NCBI RefSeq assembly: GCF_001039355.2
Contig: NW_019776057.1
Span: 353,745 to 417,744 of the forward strand
Origin: Lingula anatina
Lineage: Eukaryota; Brachiopoda; Lingulata; Lingulida; Lingulidae
Reading direction: 5' to 3'
Length of the DNA stretch: 64,000 nt
The translations under genes were made by a program, and so were the position numbers. Below the pieces are notes generated by a model. That model was given only the letters and a program-made list of their open reading frames with translations. It did no database searches and was not told where the DNA came from. Below are positions 51,328 through 63,533 of this stretch, one piece after another (within the stretch, counting starts at the first letter, position 1; each line of letters begins with the position of its first letter).

Positions 51328-53224
51328 TAAGTAAGCTGTCAAACTGAGCTACCATAATCTACCTGTAAGATGACTTTTCAAACTACTGATAACAATTCAT
51401 ACCCATTCACCTCCCTTACCTGAGGGGTTTACATCCTCGTGAAGCCAGGTGCCTGTCTATTCAATTATTTAACTAGCATTTGATTACGGTTATCCCAACA
51501 AGAAAAAATACTGCATTCGAATGACTTGAGGGTATTTTGATCATTCAGTATGTGGTCCATGTTATTTGTGAAATTCAATTCAATTAATTAAATGCTATGA
51601 TAATGCTATTTTCATACAAAGACAGTTGTTGAAAACACATACTTTTAATTTATCACTGCCAATACTTGAACATTTTGGGGCAATTTTGTCAGAAAGTTGC
51701 TCGTCAAAGGATACAAACATCAAGTCCGCTACATATCTATAGTAATTGTAAGGAGACTAGGTTAAATTTTGTAATTGGGTACAGAAGGTGCCCGTGTAAA
51801 AAAGAAAGGCACTACGTGGCCAATCATTGTTTGTGATCAATATTTTGATTGCTTTATTCTTACATGTAGTGCTGATTGAAAGAAGAATCTCACAATGACT
51901 TGAGTATAAAAGATGTTCATTTTTTTTATGAGCCCCTGCCTCAGACAAGCTAATTATTCACGGTTGAAAAGACATGAATATAAGGTGAGATATATGTGAA
52001 AATCAGCTTGTCTGAGGGTTGGGCTTGATATGTACTCAAAACTTATGTGGACATTTTCAGTCCATATGCTAGCAGGCGGCCATGTTTATTCCTGCCATGA
52101 GGTAGCTGCTACATGCTTACATAGGATAGGTAGACAGACAAAATGTAACTTTTATACAAAAAGAACAAAAAAAAAAAAAATGTAGGTCTTTGAAAGGGAA
52201 GCAGGGGTTGGAATTAGTAAAATATTTTCGGTGGCAAGCAGAAAAAGAAAATTCATTTCAGATAATGCATGCTATCAAAAACAGAAAATATGGATGAGAA
52301 ATGGAATCTAAATACAGATAGTATATTTTATTTCTAATCTTATTTCATAGATTTAAGAAAGATAAAATGTAAAATGTTCTTCAGATATTCAAAGTTGTAT
52401 TAATTATGATAATAGCAGACGTACATTGTGGTGGCCCCTACTTTATATAGAGATCCTTTCTAAAGAGACCCTCTACACATAGGGTGGGCTTGACCAACCC
52501 CACTCCTAATGGGCATGAAAGTACATTTTGTACAATAAAACTGTTGTGCAAGTACCTCCTTTTACATCTATTTTGCATAAAAAGTAAAATAAAAGGCTGC
52601 ATCACACACTAGTTTTGTTACTTTTGACTAAACCTTCCACAACCAGCACTATTTGTAATACATGTCGTACATGTAGCACTGTATTTATTTTTTTTTTATG
52701 CCCAAATGCTATGAATGGCTTTTGAAAACCTATTGACTTGGTAAATAGTCCAAACGAGACCACCAGCCTATAATTAATTACCAGACATTTACCAGATAAA
52801 GCAAGCTAGCCAGTATACTGATGAGCACCTGCTAGATGGCCAGTTTGAAATCAGTGTATGTGCAAGGATGCACCCGATTTAATCAGAGCCAAAATAGTTA
52901 ATTAAGGCACACATAGGAGAAATGTTTCCAGATTCAATACCTGGTTAATTCTAAGGTAGTGTGCTTTCATATGCAGATATCACAAATGCACATAAAATAC
53001 AACTCCAATTTACAAAATATTTTGATACTCACATACTTGTATGATTGAATAAATATACAGTATATATGGGCTCCATATTAACCATGAAGCCCCTTTGTAC
53101 ACTTGTTTCAAACAATATGTTTAATTATGAAAATGTGGTCATCCAATTGAAAAAAAAAAGTACAACAAAAACTGATAAGTTTGCACTGATTGTGTATTTT
53201 TCATTTGCTCAATCATTTCTTAAA
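51328..53224. other. Intergenic, mostly unique sequence
   Basis: Contains a hairpin with arms CCTCAGACAAGCT and AGCTTGTCTGAGG at about 51940-52018 and poly-A/T runs. ESF1 3' untranslated sequence lies at the right end. Confidence 0.6.
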
Positions 53225-56200
53225 TTACTTTGATTTTTTCTGATGATATTGCATGGTCTTTGCTTTCACTGATTTCACAAGCAAGGACAAGGATGCATCT
53301 TTGTCTGTTTTGGTATTGGTTTCCTTAGCAACAGTGTCCAAGGTAATCTTCTGACTTTTTCTGGGTGGTTCTTCATCATTCTTTAAACTAGGTTTTTCTC
53401 CTTTTTCCTTTTCACTCCTTTTCTTCACCTTGGCCTCCACCAACTCCTGCATTGCCTTTGTCTTCTTGAACTCTGATGCAGACGGATCAATGTTGTACAA
53501 ATGGGAGGTAAAGACAGCATTGAAGCGGGGGTCATTTACATTCATCTGCAAATGGCAAAAAAAAAAAAAACATTATTTTTCATCAAATGTAATATCCTAG
53601 GAAATATAGAATAAAATCGCATTTTAAAATCCTGCTAAATGCTTTTATCACTTGCACCATCACAGGAAATAAATTGGCATTAAAAAATATATCAAATGAA
53701 TCAACAAGTACACACATGCACTTTCTTTTCAATTTTTCATCACATAATCATTATGTGTGAATACTCCATAAAGATAATCTTCATAGGAGACCATTCCAAA
53801 AGATCACATCCAAGATAATATTAAGTAATCATATCTAACTCTTCTTGTACCTGAAGCTCACATGTGTTAATGAAAGCTCCTAATGGGACAATAATAATAA
53901 TCCATATCTTGACCAGTTAAGACCTTTTAATCACTAATATTTCCTGTGGCATTAACCACAAATATTTTGTATTTTTATCATGAAACCAATACCAAAACAG
54001 CTCCCAATTTCCTTTTATCAAAATTTTCTCCAGATAATTTTAAAAACAACTGTCATGGAACTAATATAAAAAAATAAAAGACTTCGTATAGACAGAAAAT
54101 AAAAACAAACAAATAAAAATATATTTACAGAAATATGGCAGCATTGTAAATGGTCTATAAGTGATGATCTGTCATGACAAGATCCAATGAACTGTCACCA
54201 CAAGATTAATGCACAGGATTCAATAATTTCCCAAAGTCATCAGTTTCAAAAAACATCATAAAATCAAGATTAAGTCCGTAAAAATGCATTAATTTCTTAT
54301 GGCTAACTTCTCCTAGATAATAATGATGAAAGGTGAACAATGACTGCATTCAATCACCACATTTCTCCAGAGATGTTGATAACTGTCATACAATGGTTTC
54401 AAAAAAGATTGAAGGGTAATTGTTAGTGTAGAAAAACAACAACTTAACAAATCTTATTTTACCAAAATTGTTACATGTGGTGGGAAATTGCCTAAACTGT
54501 GAAAGTTATTTATTGAAAGAAATCTACTAGGATAGGATGAATGCACTTGACCCCAAATTTTCTTTCACCACAACAATTAAAAATTAATATTAAAGTAAGG
54601 TCAAATGGATAATGCATAAAAATGTGTTGCTAATAGATAAAACCAATAAGTGAAATATTTCTTATGGGCAGTTTTGGCAGGATATCAATAATAATAATAA
54701 TCATACAGTGTTGTGTGCCATTATAGGGTAGTTGGCAGTAATTAAGTTGTAATCTTCCAAAGCCTTCTTTTATTCAATAAGCTGAGTCTGACGTCAATAT
54801 TGTAGGGGTCATTCTTTTCAGTGTCTGTTCTAGAAAACAGGTTTTATATTCATTTTGTACTGACATATCATAGTCCACAATGCATATAAAATGTTTTGAA
54901 CCACCACTTGGAAACATTTAATTTACAACTTAATGAAAAAAAAACATTCCAAACATACAAGCACAATATCTAAAGAGACATACAGGAAGGTTGGAAAGAT
55001 ATACATAAGTTCTGCGCGAAAAAGCTTAATGAATATTGCTGCCAGTAGGGTGTGAACAAAAATCAATTTGCAAATGGAAAAAGCATACCTACTTAATGTG
55101 CAATTGCCAATAATTGTACTTCTGCAACAACTGAGGTCTGATTACCTACTTAATGTATAGGACATTGTCATGGGCTGATATACAATAACCACTTTGTTCA
55201 ATTTGTGAACCCATATATTATATCTAGCTATATAGCTAGGAGTTTTAACCTGTTTCATCATCATTTGAAGATATTGTTTCACAAGCTGCAATGGTAAGAT
55301 TATATATTGTGCATTGTCTAAAACATCAGTTTATAAACCAATATATGTCTTTAGTTTAATCATCCCCACAAATAACACATCCAAACCTGACACTGGTCTA
55401 CTGGCTGTTTTAACCGTACAAATAACTTGATTCAAGGAAAAAATCCCACTGGGTACTTGGTCAACTCTAACAAAGCTATTTTTCTCTAAAATATTTTAAA
55501 ACTCTATTCCACCTAAGCGACTAACAGAAAATACTGTACTGATAATATGACAATAAGTAACACCACTAATGATGTTTAAACTGAATACACAGTCATGTAT
55601 GTGTACACACCTTAAAAGTGTCCTCTACATGCTGTTCATCCTTTTTCTTCCTCAATTTTTTCTTTTTCTTCTTCTTTTTCTCCTGTTCCATGATGCCTTT
55701 CAGGCTGAAGTGTTGTTTTTTGTCATCTTCATCCATCAGCAGTAGGGACATCTCAGCCTGTAAGGAACATCAGAATCTCCTGATGATAATATTAGTACCA
55801 GTCAGGGTGAAAAAGTAACTGTTCCTTTTCTAATCTCTCTCTCTCTCTTTGTGTGTGTGTGTGTGTTCGTGTGTGTGCGTGTGCGTGCGTGTGCGTGTGT
55901 GTGCGTGCGTGTGTGTGTTATATGTGTGATTGTCCAGATGACTTTTTGTCTTTTCAAAATCACAATCATTTTCCCATCTATTATCACTTGCACACTGAAC
56001 ATAGACATACCTTCTGATTTGCTGTCTCTTCATCTTCTTCAAACTGTCTCTGCTTCTTTTTCTTCTTCACTGATTTACCTTTGACAAAAAAGACATTACA
56101 GAAAGCAATTCCAATTAATGACATCCAACTTAGGGACATTCCCAGAGACTAACGAACTAACTTTGGATCAATCTATCTAAAAGGAGATTCTCACTAAATT

Positions 56201-57694
56201 GCTATCAACTTAAGTGGCTTAAATGTCTGTAAAGCTTACTAAAGCTGTTAGGGGGTAATTAACTACTGGAGGCCAAGCGTGCATGAAAGTTCATTACCCC
56301 CTGGCTGATTTGGTAGGCGTGACAGCCGTTTAAGTTGATAGCAATTTAGCGTGAATCCCCTTAGAGTTAGACCGATCCTATTGGATCTATCTAAGCATCG
56401 GAACCCCGTCTTAGATTTTCCAATTATTGTGCATATAACCAGCATCGAAAAACCACAGATGATGAACACTTCCATCTAAATTAATACCTAAGTAGCAACT
56501 TCAAAAAAGAAAAAAGATGACTGAGCTTTTAAATATAAGAGTATTCAAGCTACATGTAAGTAACTTTGTTCTAGCATAATGGGTAAAGTATCATTTTATC
56601 ATTTTATACCCACATCAACATTGGCTATGAACTTAATATTTACATTTTTTTATCATTTGAGCATAGCCTGATTAAACAACTAAATTACCTTCAATTTCTT
56701 CCAGTCCTTCTTTGAAATAGGGGTCATTCATGTCCACGCCAGCAGGAATGTCATCATCACTTGACCCAGCCTCATCTATTGTCTTTGACTGAAATGACAC
56801 CATATAGATCTGTTGACTGATGCACCTATACAACATACCAGTACCTACTTTAGTCTATTTTAATAAGTTCTTTTTGTTATTCTGCATTTATTTAGTGCAT
56901 TTACTTATTTGAGCTCAAAAAATTATAATTCCAATACAAATTTGATCGAAAAAAGGCAATTGAAGCTTAGTGACAATAACTTATTAATAATAAAATTCAT
57001 GAAGTGACAATATGTCAATCAACAACAAAATTGAGAAAAAAATAAAAGCATCTGAAATACCCCCTCCTCAAAACCGCAACAACACCCATCATTACCTGCT
57101 TTTCTTGTTTTTTCACTTTCTTCTTTTCTTTTTTCTTCTTTAGATATTGTTCCCAAGGTGTCAGACTGCCCTTGTCTTCTTCCTTTTTCTTTAACATATC
57201 CTCAGTGGTTTCTTTCAGGCCTGACAAGTAAAATGGTTTGGTTTACTCTCTGTTTCTCTACTTTTAAAATAAATATAAGCCTAACAGTAGTGCTATTTAA
57301 ATAGTTGCTGAACAAAACATACAAAGCAGAAGAATATTTTTAGTTTAGGAAAAATCATGTCAACAACATCAGCCATCTTACCTGGTTCCCATGTTATCTC
57401 CATTTCCATATCCTTCTCCTCTTTCTTTTCATCTTTTTCCTCCACTGTCTTCAGCAAAGCTTTATATTTCTCCAGAGCTTTGTCCTCGTCTTCTTCTGAA
57501 CCCTCTCCATCACTGATGGCAAAATCAGGTTTTTCAATCAGGTCTCCATATGGATCTGTTGAATAAAAGACATTGTATAACATATAATAAAAAAATAAAA
57601 TATATTTAATTGATTCTCCTGCAATGAATATTTTTTCCTGCATTAAAAACACTACTAACAAAATATAATTTCTATTGAAATAAAGTTTTTTTAC

Positions 57695-57725
<31 letters not shown>

Positions 57726-60700
57726 CACACTTTACTCCACTCAATGGACACAGATAATATTGTTCTGCCCCACATATTTCAATCTTTAGCAGAACTATTC
57801 TCACTTGCACCATCCTCATCATCAGAACTGGAGGCCAGGTATGCCTTGACGTCCATCTCCTGTAGCTCCTCCTTGCTGAAGTCTCTCATGGTGAGAGCTG
57901 TCCTGTCTCTGTCTGTCTCATCCCAGGTGCAATCCACCTGTGAGGAAAGTATTAAACTTACTCGTTGAAATATTCAATTAAGTGATGGATACCTGAGGAA
58001 GGAGCATCGGGCTTTAACTAAATTCATAAGACACTGATGAAAATCAACTAGGCTACATTTTATAGCATGATGAGAGTAACTGTCTTAGGTGTGACAGTGT
58101 AGTGACCATAAATGTTTGTTGTGGCAACAGGATGACCAGAGAGTGACATTCTCACCTTGGTCTGGTTGAGGGCAGTAGTAACAAACAGGTTGGGTTTGTA
58201 GACTGTGGCATCTGGCATGTCTGTGGCTACACTCTTAGGCTTCTGGTCAAATGTCATCCCATCAGGTACAAACCTGTATAAAGCAGCAAAATTAACAAAT
58301 GTACAGACATTCACAGAGAAAAAAATCAGCTGATGGAATAAATTATGTACCAATAATGTACCAATGATGTATTATGTACCAATTAAAGGAAACATTTATT
58401 GCTTTTTTTCATTAATACTCTGCAACAATTTAAGGTTATGTATTTTGTGTTGACGTACCACTCAGACAAAATAACTAAAGCATGCTGATATATGATGAAG
58501 AATATCAGTATATGTTCAACAAATCATACCAGAGCACTTCAAGATATGTATTATGGCAAACACATTTACCTGAGGTCTAACTTTGTGGCACTGCTTTCAT
58601 ATTCCCATCCATCTAACTGTTCATAGAGGGCGTTAGCTGTTTCCACAGAGTCACACTCGACAATAGCATAGAAATATTTGAGTCTGTTCAGCTGGTACTT
58701 TCTCAGTTTTTCACGGAACTCTGGGCTTTCTTAATAAAAGAATATATATATATTCTAATGACTTTTTGAAAAAAGAAAAACAGGACTTTAAAAAACCTGT
58801 TAATCTGCAGTGCCGAGGCACAATCAAAATATGTAGTAGTTTTCTGGAAAGGAAAACTGGTAGTGACTTTGAAATCTAACACTTGATTAGGTCTTTTATT
58901 TGAAATATAGGAGGTCTAACAAGCTTAGAGATGATAAAACATCTTAAAATAAAAAAGTTTAACCTTCATTCAAATCACTTTCTTTTTCGTAAAGTTCTTT
59001 CCTTATTACAAATGCAGTACCTTCATCTCCTTTTTCCTCCTCTTCATCTTCTTCACCATCTTCCCCAAGACTCTTTGTTTTCTCCACCAGCTCTGTTGGG
59101 CCTTTCATCCCTTCTTCTTTCATTCTTTCAGCTCCATATTCTGATGGGTAAATCTAATTGAACAAAGTAGACAAAATATAAGCAAATGGAAACAAAGTAA
59201 AAAAATGCTAATCATTCCATGATATCTTATAACAAACCACTGACCCAATGTATTGTACTTTTGGTAAGGTGATTGACACGTTAAATAGTAGTTGCTTTGT
59301 ATCTTAACAGCTTGTTCAATGCTTTAAATAATACAAAACATTGATTACAAAGAAAGATGCAAAACAAAGAGGCAACTCACAGTGACCGACTTTATCACCC
59401 CTGCAGTTGGCTTGAAGGAGTTGAGCAATACAAACAAATCTTGAGCCTTGATCCTGTCCCAGTCCATATTGCACATGGCAAGCCTATTGGTTGCCTCATC
59501 TGCCTGAGGTGCATTGGTGTCAAGGTCATCCCACATGTCATCTGCTTCATCTGGCAGAATTAAAATATCACTCCAATTTATCATTCACTTAAATTACCAG
59601 TTTTTTGTGATGTGTTATAAAAGTGATCACTTATTTCACCATTTCTGTCATCTATTTATTTATCTCCTACACATTTAGTTATTTATTAAGTCATTCTTTT
59701 TAAATCAATTTGGCTTACTTAAACATAAGAACAGGAATTTCTTAGTGGCAAATTTTTTATGTATCCCAAAAGCACATAATATTCAATGAAATCTTTGACT
59801 GAAAATTCAAACCATAATACCGATTTATCAAAATTTGCACAATATTGTTAATATTTATGTAAACAATTTTCTAAGCAAACTGGATTCATCATACCTTCAT
59901 CTTCTTCTTCCTCAAGACCTGAATCCTCATCACTTGAACTTTCAACGCCCCCCTCCCCCCTAGCTAGATCAGGACCAAAAGCTGAAAATATAAAATAACA
60001 GCATAAAACTTTGAAATCATATCTGATGTTGTGCTGCCATAAGTTTTGGTACAGCAGTGAGCTTAATAACAAATCTTTCACCAACACAATGACACAATGA
60101 GAAATGATTAATTGTTTTCTACTTTTTTTCCAAAGTCATATTTAGTATTTGGTGCTTCTGTGAGTCATAAATTATTTGTTCCAAAAACAGACTGATAATG
60201 CTTCAAGAATTATCTAATGAATATTTTCACTGTATTTAAATTCACCAGTTACTCTAAGTGAGAAAATGAGTTGTGAGCATGATGTCATAAAAATGGAGAT
60301 TTTAACCTATCGCAATTTGATATCCAATGTAAAATGCTGGAGTTCAAGATTTAAGGAAAATCTTTTTGAATTGTTAATTCTTCTGCTCATGTAAAATATA
60401 TAGACAAAAAAACAAGATAAACCATGGGTTGATTGCATCTATTTATACTTTTCTTGCATATCACATGGCAAAAAACACAAATCTTGCCTTGTGTTTTCCT
60501 ATTATCTGTTTCTTCATCTTCTGTCTCTAAATCTTCCTCCTCCTCATCATCATCCTCATCTTCCACATCTTCACCCTCTTTCTCTTCTTCATTCTCATCA
60601 TCATCGTCATCATCATCACTGTCCTCTTGGTCTTCCTGGCCCTCCTTGTCTAAAATGTAGCAGATATGTCAAACAACAAATAAGAAGTAAAGAATTAGAC

Positions 60701-60843
60701 AAAACCTCATCTAAAATGTAGCAGATATGTCAAACAACAAATAAGAAGTAAAGAATTAGGCAAAACCTGTAACATGGAGTTATTTAGTAAAATTGTGTTA
60801 TTTTGATAAAACTTCTATTACAACCAACTCAGTTTATTTTATT

Positions 60844-60878
<35 letters not shown>

Positions 60879-61564
60879 TTTTAAAACAACCCTGCACCCA
60901 CATGGTTAAATATGCAATATACCAAGTTTTTACAAAATGACATTCAACAAATACCTGATGATCTCTCTTCACTTTCTTTGCTGCTATCCTTCATATTTCC
61001 AGGGTCATATGGTGCTCTTTTCTTTACATTTCTTAAAGACATTCTTTCCTTGTCAGTACTGCAAACTGATTTCTTACTTTTATTTTTTTCTTTGTTTACA
61101 GAAACCATACCAGCTTTGGATTTGGATTTATTTCCCTTGCTATCAATTTTGTCAAATTTGATATCTTTATTTGAGAATTCCTTCAAAGATGATTTCTTCA
61201 TCTCTATATCTGACTTTCCTTTTCTCTTGTCATTGTATTTTTTCATTGACTCTGTTTTTGCCTTATTTACTTTTCCCTTTGCAGACTTTTTACTTTTTTT
61301 TTCACTCCTTTCTTGATCACCACTGCCATCGTCTTCAGATTCAGATGTGTCAAGCTCATAAAACTGTCTTAAATGATCATTAGAAGTGAGATTTATAGGG
61401 CGGCCTCTTTTGTCCACTGTATACTTCAGCTTGAACCGTTTATCATTGAACATGCTCTGAAACCTTTTATCAATCTTTACTTTTCTGTCACGTTTACCCA
61501 TCCTCCGGAATCTCGGGTCTGTAGGTATATGGGAAAAACGGGCATCTTTTACAATGTCCTCCAT
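53225..61564 (-). CDS. ESF1: ESF1 pre-rRNA processing protein (complete, 14 coding exons)
   Basis: Nucleolar factor needed for early 18S pre-rRNA processing in yeast and conserved in animals. Exons: 61564-60955, 60649-60488, 59981-59895, 59550-59381, 59153-59021, 58729-58570, 58273-58156, 57937-57805, 57555-57382, 57220-57096, 56788-56689, 56078-56011, 55757-55611, 53545-53225. All phases agree, giving 835 residues against about 850 in human. The N terminus [19 protein letters not shown] and the core [20 protein letters not shown] are diagnostic, and [13 protein letters not shown] lies in the following conserved domain. Very acidic stretches fall in exon 2, basic KKKKKKKK runs in exon 13, and the last exon (730-835) has the NUC153-type motif VNDPRF and SHLYNIDPS. 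Intron 2 uses a GC donor. Exons 6 and 12 use AAG acceptors. Confidence 0.96.
55851..55920. repeat. (TG)n-rich microsatellite
   Basis: Imperfect GTGTGTGC/GTGCGTGC run next to a short (TC)n run, in an ESF1 intron. Confidence 0.9.
56133..56410. mobile_element. Foldback MITE with TTA target duplication in ESF1 intron
   Basis: Starts GGGACATTCCCAGAG and ends CATCGGAACCCCGTC, flanked by TTA at 56130-56132 and 56411-56413. Inner arms are TTGCTATCAACTTAA and TTAAGTTGATAGCAA. A longer relative of the elements at 33926 and 38556. Confidence 0.85.
57699..57723. repeat. (CAGA)n microsatellite
   Basis: About six units, in the ESF1 intron between exons 8 and 9. Confidence 0.9.
60649..60769. repeat. 61-bp tandem duplication spanning an ESF1 3' splice site
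   Basis: Two copies beginning TCTAAAATGTAGCAGATATG, with one or two differences. The first copy contains the acceptor of ESF1 exon 2 on the minus strand, the second an equivalent unused acceptor 61 bases upstream. Confidence 0.9.
60838..60880. repeat. (TTTA)n microsatellite
   Basis: About ten units in ESF1 intron 1. Confidence 0.95.
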
Positions 61565-62072
61565 TTTCAGTGGTAGTCTTTGTACTTAATCTAGTACAGT
61601 AGAAGTTTATAACCTGAAAATATAAAATAATATGATTGTCATTAGCACTAGGACATTTAAACAAAGCATTTACATGAGTTCATATATCTGAATTTGTTCA
61701 GCAAAATTATATTTCAAAATATATGTAGATAATATTAATTTAGAAATAACCTTACTAGTAACAGGTTAGTAAAAAATGAGGAAGAGGCATGAGAATGCTT
61801 TTTATGTTACGCTCGTCAAGCTGCAAGCTTACATAGTGAGAATGGCCATCTTAAAAATGAGGTGTCTCTTGTAATTACCCTCCACTATCAAAGTAATAAA
61901 CATCTTTTTGAGCTACAGCCTACACATACAAATTAACGTACCATACCTGTATCACGTCTAATATCACAACAACGTGTTTGAAAAGGAAGTGCTCTTTTCC
62001 ACAGGGAGATTCGTAAACTGCTACTTCCGCTCCTGGCGCACATGGTTCAGTTTGAAAAGTTTGATTGTTCCA
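61565..62072. promoter_or_regulatory. Divergent ESF1/TRMT5 promoter region
   Basis: ESF1 (minus) and TRMT5 (plus) begin here. On the minus strand TTTTCAG before GTTATAAAC (about 61613) looks like an acceptor just upstream of the ESF1 ATG, and ACAG|GTATGG at about 61947-61941 a donor. This suggests a short untranslated ESF1 exon at 61947 and beyond, so the two start sites may lie within some 100 bases. No TATA box was noted. Confidence 0.55.
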
Positions 62073-63533
62073 ATGTTGAGGAACATTTTGCGCATTTCTG
62101 TTGACAAATATACCAGTACTGTCGTACTGGGAGGACGCCAGTTCACATTGAAGTGTCTTTCTCAGACAGAGGTACTCGAAAAGAAAAACACGGAGGCTTT
62201 CGTCGTTCGCCAACCGTCCTCTCGTTCCAAAGCTTTCTCACGACCCGCTTTCCCAGCAACACACGCTGTATCAAGTTCCTTTAAATTACCCCAGCTGCTG
62301 GTAAATGTTATACTTAGAATACCAATGATGTCCAGTCTAATAACTGCTCCGAAGGGAATCACAAGTACTAGAGATATTTCCCCTCCCAAGTCAGTGCGAG
62401 GAATGGTCACACTCGATAGGGAAAAGTTTAAACAAAAAGTGTACGTGCCAGGTATACTTGTTTCAGCGCAAGGGATACGTGATATCGTACGACACTTTAA
62501 CAGCCACCTACTAAGATTGACTAAGGTTCAACCATTCGTTGACTTATCTGATGACGATCCCAATGTGAAAAAAAGTAGAGTTATGCTTTTAGACCCGCAG
62601 CAACATCCAACAAAGGATTCTTTCACAGAAGAAGAGAGTGACATGCTGAAAAGTAAAGGAGCGGACCCTGACACTTGGCAACTGTATGAACTGGATATGG
62701 AATATGAAAATTGGAATGGAGAAGACATTTTTAAGGCAGTGTTGCCCATTGAAAGTGAAGGGTTTTCAAGTTATACTGTCATTGGGCACATAGCTCACCT
62801 GAACTTAAAAGATGCATTGCTAGACTACAAACATCTTATTGGTATGATTGATTATTGAATAAAAAAAATCTTTTTTTGAATGTTAGCAGCAGTTTGCTAA
62901 CTTTTTAGGAGCCAAAATTATCATTGGCCTAGGTGGTCCCCTGAACCCCATATTTTCTGACTTTCAGTAAATCGCATCTTGTTTGCACTTTTGGTCCAGA
63001 CTGATAAAAATTCATTAGTCTTTTGCCATTATGATCCAAGCGCGATTCCAAATTGCCCTATATTTTTGCCTCTTATGAAAGTTTGAGTGTATGTAAGATA
63101 GTTTATTTCAGTGATATATTGCTTATCAGGCAATCTTGCTATTCTGATGCAAAAGAATATCTGCATTTGTGCCTTTGATTTCTGGGATGCAATTAATGGA
63201 TGATTTTAAAACAAAATATTATATATGATTTACTCAATACTACATGGTCTACACTTTATCTTGATTTCTTATTAAAAGTTATCACATTCTTATTTCAATG
63301 CTGTATCTGTTACTGTACACAGCTTCTTTATCATCCCTCTCTAGGTCAAGTCCTCATAGACAAGTTTAAAACCATTAAAACAGTTGTTAACAAGACCAAC
63401 ACAATAGACAACACCTTCAGGAATTTCCAAATGGAGGTGATAGCAGGGGAGGATAACTTCATTACCACAGCTAAAGAAAACGGCTGCCAATACAAGATGG
63501 ATTTCTCCAAAGTTTACTGGAATTCTAGACTTG
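62073..63533 (+). CDS. TRMT5: tRNA (guanine-37-N1)-methyltransferase, first two coding exons
   Basis: Makes m1G37 next to the anticodon, in cytosol and mitochondria, using S-adenosylmethionine. Exon 1 ends at 62841 (phase 1, GTATGA donor); exon 2 is 63345-63533 (phase 1 to 1). Family motifs: PPKSVRGMVTLDREKFKQKV, IGHIAHLNLKD, HLIGQVLIDKF, NTFRNFQMEVIAGEDNF and DFSKVYWNSRL, where exon 2 ends. The catalytic Rossmann domain is on later exons outside the window. Two in-frame starts exist: 61974, and 62073 which opens MLRNILRISVDKYTS, basic and free of acids at first, like a mitochondrial presequence. I prefer 62073 because the upstream ATG lies close to the inferred shared promoter. Confidence 0.93.
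62842..63344. other. TRMT5 intron 1
   Basis: GTATGA donor to CCCTCTCTAG acceptor, no other feature. Confidence 0.85.

Noticed and set aside
57293-57381. N-terminal extension of the ESF1 fragment at 57.4 kb
   Set aside because: Conserved sequence stops at the EPG|GTAAGA donor; the rest is intron.
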